DNA of 64,000 bases from Kribbella catacumbae DSM 19601 (GTDB lineage: Bacteria; Actinomycetota; Actinomycetes; Propionibacteriales; Kribbellaceae), in NCBI RefSeq assembly GCF_000372465.1, contig NZ_AQUZ01000003.1:1-64000 (forward strand), given 5' to 3'. The translations under genes and the position numbers were made by a program. This document shows, one piece after another, positions 26,520-35,648 of this stretch (positions are counted from its first letter, which is position 1; the number at the start of each line of letters is the position of its first letter). A model generated the notes under the pieces. That model ran no database searches. It worked only from the letters and a program-made list of their open reading frames with translations, and had not been told where the DNA came from.

Positions 26520-28130
26520 TTAGTGCATCGAGGCGGCGGTGGAGGCCTCGAGGTTTTCTTCCTCGGGCTTCGGGCCGTCGGTGCGGCCGGCGAGGCGCTG
26601 CTCCGGGGTGATGATCGCGAGGATCAGGGCGATCACCAGGAAGGGCAGTGAGACCAGGAAGACGTCGTCCATCGCGTCGACCAGGCCGTGCAGGGCCCAG
26701 CCCTTCATCGGCTCCTTCAGGCTGTGCAGTGCCTGCACGCTGTTGGCCGCCTTGGCGAGTCCGTCGATCATGCTCTGGGTCGCGTTCGGGACGATGTCGC
26801 CGAGGTGGACCTCCAGCCGGCTGGTCAGTACGGCGCCGTACACGGCCGTACCGATCGCGCCGCCCATCGAGCGGAAGAAGGTCATCGTCGACGTCGCCGT
26901 GCCCATGTGCTGTCTCGGCACGCTGTTCTGCGCGGCGGTGACGGTGATCTGCATCGACAGGCCCAGGCCGGCGCCCATCACGAACATGTAGATCGCCAGC
27001 TGCCAGTACGGCGTGGTCAGGCCGATCGTGGACAGCATCACCATCGCGCCGCCGACCAGGACCGCCGAGATGATCGGGTAGATCTTGTAGCGGCCGGTCT
27101 TGCTCATCAGCTGACCGCTCGGGATGGAGGCGGAGAAGATCCCGATGATCATCGGCAGCAGCGCCAGGCCCGACCGGGTCGGCGACATATCCTTGACGGC
27201 CTGCAAGTACAGCGGCAGGAAGATCAGCGCGCCGAACATCGCGAAGCCGAGCAGGAACGCGTACGCCGCGTAGCCCGAGAAGATCCGGCCCTTGAACAGG
27301 TCCATCGGGATGATCGGCTCGGACACCCGCAGTTCGACGAAGACGAAGGCGACGGCGAGCACGACCGAGCCGATCAGCAGCGCGAGGGTGGTGCCGTTGC
27401 CCCAGCCGTTCTGCGGCCCGGACCAGGAGACGGCCAGCAGCAGAGCGGTCACCGCGCCGGTCACGATCGAGGCACCGAGGTAGTCGATCTTGTGGCTGCG
27501 CCTGGTGTGCGGCAGCTTGAGCACGGCGGCGACGATGCCCAGCGCGACCAGGCCGATCGGCAGGTTGATCCAGAAGATCCAGCGCCAGCCGGGGCCGTCG
27601 GTGAGTACGCCGCCGAGCAGCGGGCCTGCCACCGAGGAGAGGCCGAACACGGCACCGAAGTACCCCATGTACTTACCGCGCTCGCGCGGCGGGATCACGT
27701 CGCCGATGGTGGCGAACGCGAGTGACATCAGACCGCCGGCGCCCAGACCCTGGACGGCGCGGAAGCCGATCAGCTCTTCGATGTTCTGCGCCAGCGCGGA
27801 CAGCACCGAACCGGCCAGGAAGGTGACGATCGCCGCGATGAACAGCGGGCGGCGGCCGTACAGGTCGGAGATCTTGCCCCACAGCGGAGTGGAGGCGGTC
27901 GAGGTCAGCAGGTAGGCGGTGACCACCCAGGACAGCTTGTCCAGGCTGTTGAACTCGCTGACGATCTGCGGCAGCGCGGTACCGACGATGCTCTGGTCGA
28001 GCGCGGCCAGGAACATGCCGGCCATCAGGCCGCCGAGGATCACCAGGATCTGCTTGTGGGACAGGTAGTTCGGAGTGTTGGGATCAGGCGCTGAGGCGCC
28101 GCCTGCGACGGCGGGCTCTGTGCTGCTCAT
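26520..28130 (-). CDS. DHA2-type MFS drug exporter (14 spans)
   Basis: A 536-residue major-facilitator protein of the DHA2 (EmrB/QacA) group with 14 predicted spans. Visible motifs are LDQSIVGTALPQI in span 1 (motif D1), GKISDLYGRRPLF (motif A), a GLGAGGLMSLAF segment and GPLLGGVLTDGPGWRWIFWINLPIG (motif C, typical of antiporters). It should export hydrophobic compounds in exchange for protons. Its ATG overlaps the stop of the upstream MarR gene by four bases, so repressor and pump are one operon. Confidence 0.93.
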   Translation of the reverse strand: MSSTEPAVAGGASAPDPNTPNYLSHKQILVILGGLMAGMFLAALDQSIVGTALPQIVSEFNSLDKLSWVVTAYLLTSTASTPLWGKISDLYGRRPLFIAAIVTFLAGSVLSALAQNIEELIGFRAVQGLGAGGLMSLAFATIGDVIPPRERGKYMGYFGAVFGLSSVAGPLLGGVLTDGPGWRWIFWINLPIGLVALGIVAAVLKLPHTRRSHKIDYLGASIVTGAVTALLLAVSWSGPQNGWGNGTTLALLIGSVVLAVAFVFVELRVSEPIIPMDLFKGRIFSGYAAYAFLLGFAMFGALIFLPLYLQAVKDMSPTRSGLALLPMIIGIFSASIPSGQLMSKTGRYKIYPIISAVLVGGAMVMLSTIGLTTPYWQLAIYMFVMGAGLGLSMQITVTAAQNSVPRQHMGTATSTMTFFRSMGGAIGTAVYGAVLTSRLEVHLGDIVPNATQSMIDGLAKAANSVQALHSLKEPMKGWALHGLVDAMDDVFLVSLPFLVIALILAIITPEQRLAGRTDGPKPEEENLEASTAASMH

Positions 28131-28675
28131 GCGTTGTTCTCCACGTTCTGTGTGTCTTTGGGGCGCGCCGCGGCGGCAGCGGCGGCCCAGCCCTTGTCGG
28201 CCCAGGCCTTGCTCGCGCCGTCGCGCGCGTCGACGAGGCTGGTGACACCGTCGGCGAACCGGGTCATCAACTTCTCGAAGGTCTCGATGTCTGTGTCGGT
28301 CCAGCCGTCCATCGCTTGGCTGAGCAACTCCATCCGGCGCTTGGAGGCTGCTTCCCACTCCGCCGTGCCCTGCTCGGTCAGCTCGACCCGGAAGGCCCGG
28401 CCGTCGTCAGGGTCAGCGGAGCGGCGGACCAGTCCCGCCTGCTCGAGCGCCCGGACGTGCCGGCTGGCGGTGGAGGCGTCGATCTCCATCTTGCCGGCCA
28501 GGTCGGACAGTCGCAGTGCACCGTTGCACCGCAGGACGAACAGCACCAGGTGGGCGCTGTGGTCGATCGTGTCGCCGGGCTGCTTCGACTTCAGCCGGCG
28601 GCCGATCCGGGTGAAAGCGTGCAGGACGCCCTCCACCGGCGTCTGCGGCGCCCAGCCGCTCTCATTTACATGCAT
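28127..28675 (-). CDS. MarR-family regulator of the MFS pump
   Basis: A 182-residue winged-helix regulator: LRLSDLAGKMEIDASTASRHVRALEQAGLVRRSADPDDGRAFRVELT covers the recognition helix and wing. ATG 28675 (MHVNESGW) is preferred because an exact palindrome at 28679-28698 ends only 3 bp upstream. That leaves no room for a ribosome binding site, so the mRNA may be leaderless. A TTG at 28711 would place the operator inside the coding sequence. Pump and repressor are co-transcribed, giving autoregulated drug response. Confidence 0.88.
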   Translation of the reverse strand: MHVNESGWAPQTPVEGVLHAFTRIGRRLKSKQPGDTIDHSAHLVLFVLRCNGALRLSDLAGKMEIDASTASRHVRALEQAGLVRRSADPDDGRAFRVELTEQGTAEWEAASKRRMELLSQAMDGWTDTDIETFEKLMTRFADGVTSLVDARDGASKAWADKGWAAAAAAARPKDTQNVENNA

Positions 28676-28678
28676 GGT

Positions 28679-28698
28679 GCAAGCATATACATGCTTGC
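28679..28698. promoter_or_regulatory. MarR operator overlapping the start of its own gene
   Basis: GCAAGCAT, a 4-bp spacer and the exact complement ATGCTTGC. The repressor bound here would cover the probable -10 region and transcript start of the MarR-MFS operon. Confidence 0.75.
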
Positions 28699-28823
28699 GT
28701 GATACACGCAAATGAGTTTCCGCCGCTGAGGGGTGAGTGGCAAACGGTTAACTTCGCGTCCTCGAGCGGTCACGCTGAGGCAACCGGCGAGAATGAGGGC
28801 ACCCGGCGAGAGTGGAGGACGGC

Positions 28824-29582
28824 ATGCAGCAGGTGGCGGTGGTGACCGGTGGCGGTTCCGGGCTCGGGCGGGAGATGGCCCTGGCGCTGGCCGCGGCCGG
28901 GTTCCAGGTCACGGTCACCGGGCGGACCGAGGCGAAGCTCCGCGAGACGGCCGAGGCCGCGGCTGGAGTGGCGGCCGTCGGGTCGGTCGGGGTCGGGGAG
29001 GTGCGGACCGCAAAACTGGATGTGGTGGATGGTTCGGCCGTCTCGGCGTTCTTCGGGTCGCTGGAGCGGATCGATCTGCTCGTGAACAACGCGGGGACGG
29101 GGGCGCCGGCGGCCGCAGTACAGGATGTGACGGAGGAGGACTGGCGGCGGGTTGTCGACACCAATCTGACCGGGTCGTTCCTGTGCGCGCAGGCCGCGTT
29201 CGCGTTGATGCTCCGGCAGCAGCCGTCGGGCGGGCGGATCATCAACAACGGGTCGATCTCGGCGCATGTACCGCGTCCGCACGCGATCGCGTACACGGCC
29301 TCGAAGCACGCGATCACGGGGTTGACGAAGGCGCTGGAGCTGGAGGGTCGCGACCAGGGGATCACGGCGAGCCAGATCGACATCGGCAACGCGGCGACGT
29401 CGATGACCGCCAAGATGAGCGCTGGTGTGCTGCAGCCCGACGGCTCGACGGCTGTCGAACCGACCTTCGATCCCAAGATCGTCGCTGATCTCGTGGTCCG
29501 GATCGCTCAGTTGCCTACGGACGTCGCTATCCCGACGCTGACAGTGATGGCGGCCGGCATGCCGTTCGTGGGACGCGGCTAG
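28824..29582 (+). CDS. Short-chain dehydrogenase/reductase
   Basis: A 252-residue classical SDR. The cofactor loop is TGGGSGLG (about residue 8), the structural motif NNAG is near 92, and the catalytic residues are a Ser in NGSISAHV and YTASK (Tyr and Lys, about 154-158). Arg residues after the second strand (GRTEAKLRE) suggest NADP(H). The ATG at 28824 follows GTGGAGG; an ATG four codons upstream is possible. The substrate is unknown. It is divergent from the MarR-MFS operon. Confidence 0.9.
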   Translation: MQQVAVVTGGGSGLGREMALALAAAGFQVTVTGRTEAKLRETAEAAAGVAAVGSVGVGEVRTAKLDVVDGSAVSAFFGSLERIDLLVNNAGTGAPAAAVQDVTEEDWRRVVDTNLTGSFLCAQAAFALMLRQQPSGGRIINNGSISAHVPRPHAIAYTASKHAITGLTKALELEGRDQGITASQIDIGNAATSMTAKMSAGVLQPDGSTAVEPTFDPKIVADLVVRIAQLPTDVAIPTLTVMAAGMPFVGRG

Positions 29583-29595
29583 AAGCGGGTCGTTG

Positions 29596-30528
29596 TCACA
29601 CGAGCAGCGTCTCGAGTTCTGCAAGTCGGCTGAACATGTCGGGTAGGCCGCGCACGCCGTTGCGTACGGACTCGTGCGACAGCGCGAGATCAGGGCCGGT
29701 GCTCGCCTCGACACCGGCGAGGCAGCGGTGGATGTTCGACCTCGTGAACCCCAGCCAGCCGCCGATCATGAACACGAACCAGCTTGGACCCGACGGCGGC
29801 AGCACTCCGCCCCCTGCAACGTAGCCGTCGAGGACCGAGCGGAAGATCGCGGGCTCGATGTTGTCGAAGCCAGGACCCTTCGCGAGGCTCAGCGCGGTCG
29901 AACCAAGCTCACCCGCCAGGTCGAGCATCCCCGAGAGCTCCCAGTCGAGCACTACCGGCCGGCCGTCTCGAGCGAGCAGGTTCCACGGTTGGATGTCCTT
30001 GTGGGTCAGTACAACGGGGCCTGGCCGTTCGCAGGTGTCGACGAAGTGGGCAATCGCGAGGAGCGTCTCGACCTGGGAGGCGAGCTCGTCGGCCCACGGC
30101 TGCCCGGTTGCCACCGCCCGCTCGGCGAGCTCGGGCCAGTCCCGTGCCGCCGGGTCCTCGACCGGCACTTGGGTCCACTCGACGTCGAGCGCGTGGATGC
30201 GGGCGAGAATCTCACCGATCTCGAACGCGTACGCCGCCGACACCGGTGCTTCGGGCAGCTTCTCTCCCTCGACCCACCGATGGACGATCGTGTGCTGGCC
30301 GGCCGAGATCGGCTCTGGCATCGGGATGCCGGCGGCGAAGGCTGCCCGCTCGAACCTGAACACGTCCTCGATGCGGTAGGTCCAGCGGCGGTCGACGAGG
30401 TTCAACTCCTTCACCGCGAACGACCCCTGGTCGGTGTCGAGCCGGTACATCCGGTTGGCGAACCCGCCGTGGACACGGATCATCGGGCCGATCGGAGCAC
30501 CGAGATGCGAAAGATTCACCTCACGCAC
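29596..30528 (-). CDS. APH/choline-kinase-family phosphotransferase with atypical HKD motif
   Basis: About 310 residues of the APH fold. The catalytic loop reads THKDIQPWN (H-K-D rather than H-G-D) and the metal-binding segment is VVLDWELSGM (D-W rather than D-F). The essential Asp and Asn are therefore kept. The start is uncertain: GTG 30528, GTG 30519 and ATG 30483 are all in frame, and none has a strong ribosome binding site. The frame stays open far upstream across the divergent ABC-transporter gene, but that part is antisense and not family sequence. Substrate unknown. Confidence 0.75.
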   Translation of the reverse strand: MREVNLSHLGAPIGPMIRVHGGFANRMYRLDTDQGSFAVKELNLVDRRWTYRIEDVFRFERAAFAAGIPMPEPISAGQHTIVHRWVEGEKLPEAPVSAAYAFEIGEILARIHALDVEWTQVPVEDPAARDWPELAERAVATGQPWADELASQVETLLAIAHFVDTCERPGPVVLTHKDIQPWNLLARDGRPVVLDWELSGMLDLAGELGSTALSLAKGPGFDNIEPAIFRSVLDGYVAGGGVLPPSGPSWFVFMIGGWLGFTRSNIHRCLAGVEASTGPDLALSHESVRNGVRGLPDMFSRLAELETLLV

Positions 30529-30672
30529 TCTAGGAGTCGGAGTTCGTCGATGCACCCGGAATTGCCTGGGGGCATGTAGGCCGAATGGCTGCAGTAATGC
30601 AGGAGCCCGCGTGGGGAAGTCCAGCCCGACCAGCCAGCCGTCGATGTCGGTGGGGCGGTTTAGGGTCGTGGG

Positions 30673-31620
30673 GTGGCGGAGTCGCGGGAGTCGTTGGTGC
30701 GGGCGCGGGGGTTGCGGAAGTCCTATGGGGATTTCGAGGCCGTCGCGGGGATTGATCTGGATGTCTGGAAGGGGGAGGCGTTCGGGTTCCTCGGGCCCAA
30801 TGGGGCGGGCAAATCGTCGACGATGCGGATGATCGGGGCGGTGTCGCCGGCCAGTGGGGGCGAGTTGCGGATCCTGGGGATGGATCCCGGCGTCGACGGG
30901 CCGGTCATCCGGGCGCGGCTGGGCGTGTGCCCGCAGGACGACACGCTCGACGTCGAGCTGTCCGTGCGGGAGAACCTCACGATCTACGGCCGGTACTACG
31001 GGCTGAGCCGGGCCGTGTGCCGGGAGCGGGCCGACGAGTTGCTCGAGTTCGTCGCGCTGACCGAGAAGGCCAAGGTCAAGGTCGACGAGCTGTCGGGCGG
31101 GATGAAGCGGCGGCTGACGATCGCGCGGTCGCTGGTGAGCAAGCCCGACCTCTTGCTGCTGGACGAGCCGACCACCGGGCTGGATCCGCAGGCGCGGCAC
31201 CTGCTTTGGGACAAGTTGTTCCGGCTGAAGCAGGCCGGTGTCACCCTCATCATCACCACGCACTACATGGACGAGGCCGAGCAGCTGTGCGACCGGCTGG
31301 TCGTGATGGACGCCGGGCAGATCGCGGCCGAGGGTTCGCCGGCCGAGCTGATCCGGGAGTACTCGACCCGCGAGGTGACCGAGCTGCGGTTCGGCCCGGA
31401 GGTGATGTTCGCGGATCACGACGCGCTCGCGGGCAAGGTGGAGGACCTCGCGCAGCGCATCGAAGTACTGCCTGATCGGCTGTTGCTCTACACCGATGAC
31501 GGGGAGCGCGCGGTCGCGGCTGTGCACGAGCGTGGGCTGGAGCCGGCCGCCGTGCTGGTACGCCGGTCGACGCTGGAAGACGTGTTCCTCCGGTTGACCG
31601 GCCGGACGTTGGTCGACTGA
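30673..31620 (+). CDS. ABC-2 exporter ATP-binding protein (DrrA/NodI type)
   Basis: A 315-residue ATPase: Walker A GPNGAGKSS near residue 41, signature LSGGMKRRL near 139, Walker B LLLLDEPTTGLDP near 159 and a switch histidine in TTHYMDEAE. After the nucleotide domain comes a C-terminal region of about 90 residues typical of DrrA-like proteins, ending in LEDVFLRLTGR. GTG start. It overlaps the first permease by one base (TGATG), so the three genes are one operon exporting a hydrophobic or glycolipid-type substrate. Confidence 0.94.
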   Translation: MAESRESLVRARGLRKSYGDFEAVAGIDLDVWKGEAFGFLGPNGAGKSSTMRMIGAVSPASGGELRILGMDPGVDGPVIRARLGVCPQDDTLDVELSVRENLTIYGRYYGLSRAVCRERADELLEFVALTEKAKVKVDELSGGMKRRLTIARSLVSKPDLLLLDEPTTGLDPQARHLLWDKLFRLKQAGVTLIITTHYMDEAEQLCDRLVVMDAGQIAAEGSPAELIREYSTREVTELRFGPEVMFADHDALAGKVEDLAQRIEVLPDRLLLYTDDGERAVAAVHERGLEPAAVLVRRSTLEDVFLRLTGRTLVD

Positions 31621-32405
31621 TGACGGTCGTCGCAGTGGAGAACGGTCGTCGCCAATTCTACTACTGGGCGATGGTCTACAAGCGCACATGGAAGGGCAGT
31701 CTGGTCAGCAGCTTCCTGCTCCCGCTGCTCTACCTGGCCGCGATGGGGATCGGGCTCGGCTCCTTCGTCGACGACAACGGGTCCGGTGCGCTCGGCGGAG
31801 TCAGCTATCTGCAGTTCATCGCGCCCGGGTTGCTCGCCTCGACTGCCATGCAGATCGCGGTCGGCGAGTCGACGTACCCGGTGATGGGCGGGATCAAGTG
31901 GCACAAGACCTTCTTCTCGATGATCGCGACGCCGTTGCGGCCGGCCGACGTCATGTACGGGCAGCTCGCCTTTATCGCCTTCCGGGTGCTCACGACCTGC
32001 GTGGTGTTCACCGCTGTCATCGCCGCGTTCGGCGGGCTGAGGTCGGCGTGGGGCCTGCTCGCCCTGCCGGTGTCGCTGCTCGTCGGGATGGCTGTGTCGG
32101 CGCCGGTCTGCGCGGTCGCGGCCGGGCTGCACAACGACGCGGGCTTCGCGATGATCTTCCGGTTCGGCGTCGTCCCGGCGTTCCTGTTCTCCGGCGCGTT
32201 CTTCCCGGTCTCGCAGCTGCCGAACTGGATCGAGTGGCTCGCGTACCTGAGCCCGTTGTGGCACGCCGTCGAGTTGTCGCGTGACCTCAGCCTCGGCACG
32301 GTCGAGCTACTGCCCGCGCTCGGCAACCTGGCCTATCTGTCCGCGTGGTTCGCCGTCGGCACCTGGTTCGCGGTCCGCAACCTGACCCGGAAGTTGATCA
32401 GCTGA
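31620..32405 (+). CDS. ABC-2 type permease, first subunit
   Basis: A 261-residue membrane protein with about six spans in the ABC-2 layout. A cytosolic N-terminal helix (YKRTWKGSL) is the likely coupling helix, and the QFIAPGLLASTAMQ and AFFPVSQLPNWIEWLAYLSPLWHAVELSRD segments are conserved in NodJ/DrrB-like permeases. Its start overlaps the ATPase stop and its stop overlaps the start of the second permease. It is a diverged paralogue of that permease, so the exporter is probably a heterodimer. Confidence 0.92.
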   Translation: MTVVAVENGRRQFYYWAMVYKRTWKGSLVSSFLLPLLYLAAMGIGLGSFVDDNGSGALGGVSYLQFIAPGLLASTAMQIAVGESTYPVMGGIKWHKTFFSMIATPLRPADVMYGQLAFIAFRVLTTCVVFTAVIAAFGGLRSAWGLLALPVSLLVGMAVSAPVCAVAAGLHNDAGFAMIFRFGVVPAFLFSGAFFPVSQLPNWIEWLAYLSPLWHAVELSRDLSLGTVELLPALGNLAYLSAWFAVGTWFAVRNLTRKLIS

Positions 32406-33202
32406 TGGCGACTCTCACCGCCCGCGTGATTCCGGTGCGAGCCGGCAACGGCCGCCACCTGGTCGAGCGGAACTTCCTGGTCTACCGCCGATCCTGGGTC
32501 GTGTTCGTCTCGGGCTTCTTCGAGCCGGTCTTCTACCTGCTCTCGATCGGCATCGGCGTCGCCCAGCTGGTCGGCGACTTCAGCCTGTCGGACGGCACCG
32601 TGATCGGGTACGCCGCCTTCGTCGCGCCGGCGATGCTGGCCAGCTCGGCGATGAACGGCGCGATCTTCGACTCGACGTACAACATCTTCTTCCGGATGAA
32701 GTACGCGAAGCTGTACGACGCGATGCTCGCGACCCCGCTGCGGCCCTGGGACGTCGCGACCGGCGAGGTGACCTGGGCGCTGCTGCGGGGCGCGTGCTAC
32801 TCGGCGATGTTCCTCCTGGTGATGCTCGTGATGGGGCTGATCCAGTCCTGGTGGGCGCTGCTCGCGCTGCCGGCGTCGGTGCTGCTCGGCTATGCGTTCG
32901 CCGGCGCCGGGATGGCGCTGACCACGTTCATGCGGAGCTGGCAGGACTTCGAGTTCGTCCAGCTGGCGACGATGCCGATGTTCTTGTTCTCGGCAACCTT
33001 CTACCCGGTCGAGACGTACCCGGGCTGGATCCGCTGGCTGGTCGAGATCACCCCGCTCTACCAGGGCGTCGCGCTGGAACGCGCCCTCACCACCGGCGCC
33101 GTCAGCTGGACGCTGCTGATCAACGCCCTGTACCTCGCGGTGATGGGCACCGCCGGCATGTACGTCGCGTCCCGCCGCCTCGGCAAGCTACTGCTCAAGT
33201 AG
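32405..33202 (+). CDS. ABC-2 type permease, second subunit
   Basis: A 265-residue six-span permease, ATG in a TGATG overlap with the first permease. It keeps the same signatures (GYAAFVAPAMLASSAMNGAIF; FLFSATFYPVETYPGWIRWLVEITPLYQGVALERAL). Two non-identical permeases plus one ATPase is the DrrABC-type arrangement. Its end overlaps the convergent dhaL gene by 8 bp. Confidence 0.92.
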   Translation: MATLTARVIPVRAGNGRHLVERNFLVYRRSWVVFVSGFFEPVFYLLSIGIGVAQLVGDFSLSDGTVIGYAAFVAPAMLASSAMNGAIFDSTYNIFFRMKYAKLYDAMLATPLRPWDVATGEVTWALLRGACYSAMFLLVMLVMGLIQSWWALLALPASVLLGYAFAGAGMALTTFMRSWQDFEFVQLATMPMFLFSATFYPVETYPGWIRWLVEITPLYQGVALERALTTGAVSWTLLINALYLAVMGTAGMYVASRRLGKLLLK

Positions 33203-33827
33203 CGGCAGAGGTTGCTGCGGTGAAAAGCAAGCAGGCGGAGGTGGCGCCCGGGTCCTGGTGGCCGACGCTTCGTTCGCCGAGGTAGCTGGCGCGGCCCTTG
33301 CGGGCGAGCATGCAGATGGTCGATTCGCGGCCCGCTTCGGCTGCCAGCAGTCCGGCGCGGAAGACGTCGGGCAAGTCATACTGCGCTGCTGCCGCGGCGT
33401 CGATCGCGTCGACGCCCGGCGCGAGTACGTCGTACAAGGTCTTGTCGCCGGCCTCGGCGCGGCCGCGGGCGACGACCCCGGCCAGGCCGGCCCGCAGGCC
33501 GAGCGCGAACCGGCGGCTGTCCAGGTCAGGATCGTTGCCGATGGCATCACCAAGGCAAAGGAAGAAGCTGCCGAAGAGTGGCCCGGCGGCGCCACCGACC
33601 TTGCTCACCACAGTCCGGCCGACGTGGCTCAGCAGATCCCCGGGCTGCTGCGGCGCGGTCGCCAGCCCGGCCGCCACGACGGTGAAGCCGCGATCCAGAT
33701 TGGTGCCGTGATCCGCGTCGCCGATCGCCGCGTCGAGCGAGTTGAGCTGGTCGTGGTGAGCGCTGACGAGTCCGCTGAACTCGTGGATCCAGCGCGAGAG
33801 CAACTCCACCGTGATGGTGTCGCTCAT
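33195..33827 (-). CDS. dhaL: Stand-alone DhaL-type dihydroxyacetone kinase subunit
   Basis: A 210-residue all-alpha nucleotide-binding domain. The Mg-binding aspartates are in LDAAIGDADHGTNLDRG near residue 30-46, followed by KVGGAAGPLFGSFF, GDKTLYDVL and RKGRASYLGERSVGHQDPGA, all diagnostic of DhaL. In PTS-coupled systems DhaL carries ADP and works with DhaK and DhaM; neither is adjacent on this strand and no DhaM is in the window. It overlaps the aquaglyceroporin by four bases (ATGA). A second DhaL domain is fused to DhaK at 35649. Confidence 0.92.
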   Translation of the reverse strand: MSDTITVELLSRWIHEFSGLVSAHHDQLNSLDAAIGDADHGTNLDRGFTVVAAGLATAPQQPGDLLSHVGRTVVSKVGGAAGPLFGSFFLCLGDAIGNDPDLDSRRFALGLRAGLAGVVARGRAEAGDKTLYDVLAPGVDAIDAAAAAQYDLPDVFRAGLLAAEAGRESTICMLARKGRASYLGERSVGHQDPGATSACLLFTAATSAAT

Positions 33828-34558
33828 GCTTGTGCTGCCTGCCGGCTCGCAGCCCGAGTGCGAGACAGTGCGGCAAAGGTCAGCCCGGCCAGTACTCCGG
33901 CGCTGAGCTCGGCGAGCAGGTAGACGGGGAGCTGGGCGAAGTTCACCTGGCCGCCGGCGAGCTGCTGGATCAGCATCGGGCCGACCGTGCGCGCCGGGTT
34001 GATCGAGGCGCCGGTGACGGGCGCGACCGGGATGATCGCGCCGAAGACGATCAGGCCGATCGCGAGTCCTGCGAACCCGGGTGCGGCCTTGCGTTGCGTC
34101 GCGCCGAACACCGTCAGCACCAGGATGAAGGTTCCGACGAACTCGGCGATGAAGGCTTGCGGTACGCCGACGCCCGCGCCGTACGTCGCGACGCCGAGCC
34201 CGAGGTCACTCGCCTTCGACCCGAGGACGCCGAGGATCGCCGTGGCTCCGACGATCGCGCCGGCCAGTTGCGCTCCGACATACGCCGGAACCAGGGACCA
34301 TGGGAACTTTCCGGTCGCGGCGAGACCGACCGTGACGGCGGGGTTGATGTGGTTGCCGGAGATCGGGCCGAGCGCGTAAACGGTGGCGATCACCGCGGCG
34401 GCGAAGGCGAGCGAGATCATCCCGAGGTCGGCCATCGTGAACGGTGCCGAGCCGTTCACGATCAGCGTCGCGGGGACGGCGCCGACACCGACGAACACCA
34501 GGATCGCGGTGCCGATCAGCTCGGTGGCCAGGCGCTGGGGCAGGGAGTTGTCGTCCAT
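33824..34558 (-). CDS. Aquaporin/glycerol facilitator (MIP family)
   Basis: A 244-residue MIP channel with six spans and both pore half-helix motifs intact, GNHINPAVT and GASINPARTVGP. The residues after the second NPA (ARTVGP rather than ARDLGP) make water-versus-glycerol selectivity uncertain, but linkage to two dihydroxyacetone kinase genes argues for glycerol, dihydroxyacetone or a similar polyol. The ATG at 34558 follows GGAAGG. It heads the dhaL operon, with a TTCGACATTATCGAA operator upstream. Confidence 0.92.
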   Translation of the reverse strand: MDDNSLPQRLATELIGTAILVFVGVGAVPATLIVNGSAPFTMADLGMISLAFAAAVIATVYALGPISGNHINPAVTVGLAATGKFPWSLVPAYVGAQLAGAIVGATAILGVLGSKASDLGLGVATYGAGVGVPQAFIAEFVGTFILVLTVFGATQRKAAPGFAGLAIGLIVFGAIIPVAPVTGASINPARTVGPMLIQQLAGGQVNFAQLPVYLLAELSAGVLAGLTFAALSRTRAASRQAAQA

Positions 34559-34610
34559 TGGGGAGTCCTTCCGGGAGCGACCGGAGTACGGCGTGGAAGT
34601 CTGAAGACCG

Positions 34611-34625
34611 TTCGACATTATCGAA
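34611..34625. promoter_or_regulatory. IclR-type operator, copy 1
   Basis: TTCGACATTATCGAA, with TTCGA and TCGAA half-sites around a 5-bp centre, lies between the channel/dhaL operon and the divergent IclR gene. The identical 15-mer recurs at 35601 before the kinase, which strongly suggests that one regulator controls both. Confidence 0.85.
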
Positions 34626-34694
34626 TGATTCTCGGAAGATACGCCTGTGGTTCACTGCTGTAAAGACTTGTTCGATCCACTGAGGGGAACTGGG

Positions 34695-35450
34695 ATGATC
34701 CAGTCCGTCGACCGGGCGATCCGGATCCTCGGAGTGCTGCAGGGCGCGCGAAGGCTTAGCCTCTCCGAGGTCGCGAGCCGGCTCGAGCTGCCGCCGTCGA
34801 CGGCGCACGGCATCCTCAAGACGCTGCAGGCGCACGGCATGGTGGTGCAGGATCGCGACTCGAACCGGTACCAGCTCGGGCCGGCCGTGCTCAAGCTCGG
34901 CAACGTCTACCTCGACACCCTGGAGCTCCGGTCTCGCGCGGTGACCTGGTCGGAGGAACTCGCCCGGCGCAGCGGTCACGCGGTCCGGACCGGAGTGCTC
35001 ACCTTCGACGAGGTGGTGATCATCCACCACGAACCCAGGCCCGACGGCAGCCGGCAGATGCCCGAGGTCGGCATCGTGATCCCCGCCCACGCCAGCGCGC
35101 TGGGCAAGGCGTTGCTCGCGTTCCTTCCTGAGCAGGTGGATGGGCTGCTCGCCGGCGACAAGCTGCGCAGCATGACGTCCGAGACGCTGATCGATCCCGC
35201 CGTACTGCGCTCGCAGCTGACCGAGATCGCTCGGGAGGCGCTGGCCACCGAGCGGGAAGAGGCGGTGCTCGGCGAGGCGGGCATCGCGGCGCCGATCTTC
35301 GATGCGTCCGGGATGGCGGTCGGTGCCATCGGCATCGTCCTCCCCGCTGCCGATTGGCCGCCCGCCGAGTCGACCTTCACTGCCGTCCGCGAGGCGGCCC
35401 GCAACATCTCACGCGAGCTCGGCGCATCGCGCTGGCCCGTCAGCGTCTGA
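34695..35450 (+). CDS. IclR-family regulator of the dihydroxyacetone/glycerol locus
   Basis: A 251-residue regulator: winged helix at residues 1-65 (SVDRAIRILGVLQ... LSLSEVASRLELPPSTAHGILKTLQAHGMV), then an IclR effector domain with VGIVIPAHASALGKALLAFLP and a C-terminal GAIGIVLP segment. ATG 34695 follows GAGGGG. It lies between the two gene sets and the operator is repeated before each, so it probably represses both when substrate (glycerol, dihydroxyacetone or related) is absent. Actinobacterial GylR belongs to this family. Confidence 0.9.
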   Translation: MIQSVDRAIRILGVLQGARRLSLSEVASRLELPPSTAHGILKTLQAHGMVVQDRDSNRYQLGPAVLKLGNVYLDTLELRSRAVTWSEELARRSGHAVRTGVLTFDEVVIIHHEPRPDGSRQMPEVGIVIPAHASALGKALLAFLPEQVDGLLAGDKLRSMTSETLIDPAVLRSQLTEIAREALATEREEAVLGEAGIAAPIFDASGMAVGAIGIVLPAADWPPAESTFTAVREAARNISRELGASRWPVSV

Positions 35451-35590
35451 CCCGAACCCCCGGTCCATCAACCCCGGGCCCTGGCCCGCGCGTCGCGCTC
35501 GACCGTGCTCGGCGCCCACCTCGGCAGGCCACGTTCGATGGCGTGGCCGTCCGCGCCCCCCTTTACAGCGAGATGAACAGCGACCTATCC

Positions 35591-35615
35591 TCGAAACATA
35601 TTCGACATTATCGAA
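35591..35615. promoter_or_regulatory. IclR-type operator, copy 2, with an overlapping second palindrome
   Basis: The exact 15-mer TTCGACATTATCGAA is at 35601-35615. It overlaps a related palindrome TCGAAACATATTCGA at 35591-35605, so half-sites recur every ten bases. It lies 33 bp before the kinase start, where bound protein would block the promoter. Confidence 0.82.
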
Positions 35616-35648
35616 TGGTGTTCACAGATCTCCGAAAGGGTTGCTGTC

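Noticed and set aside
30529..31689. A much longer N-terminus for the phosphotransferase at 29596
   Set aside because: The upstream frame lies antisense to the ABC ATPase gene and is Arg/Pro/His-rich without APH features.
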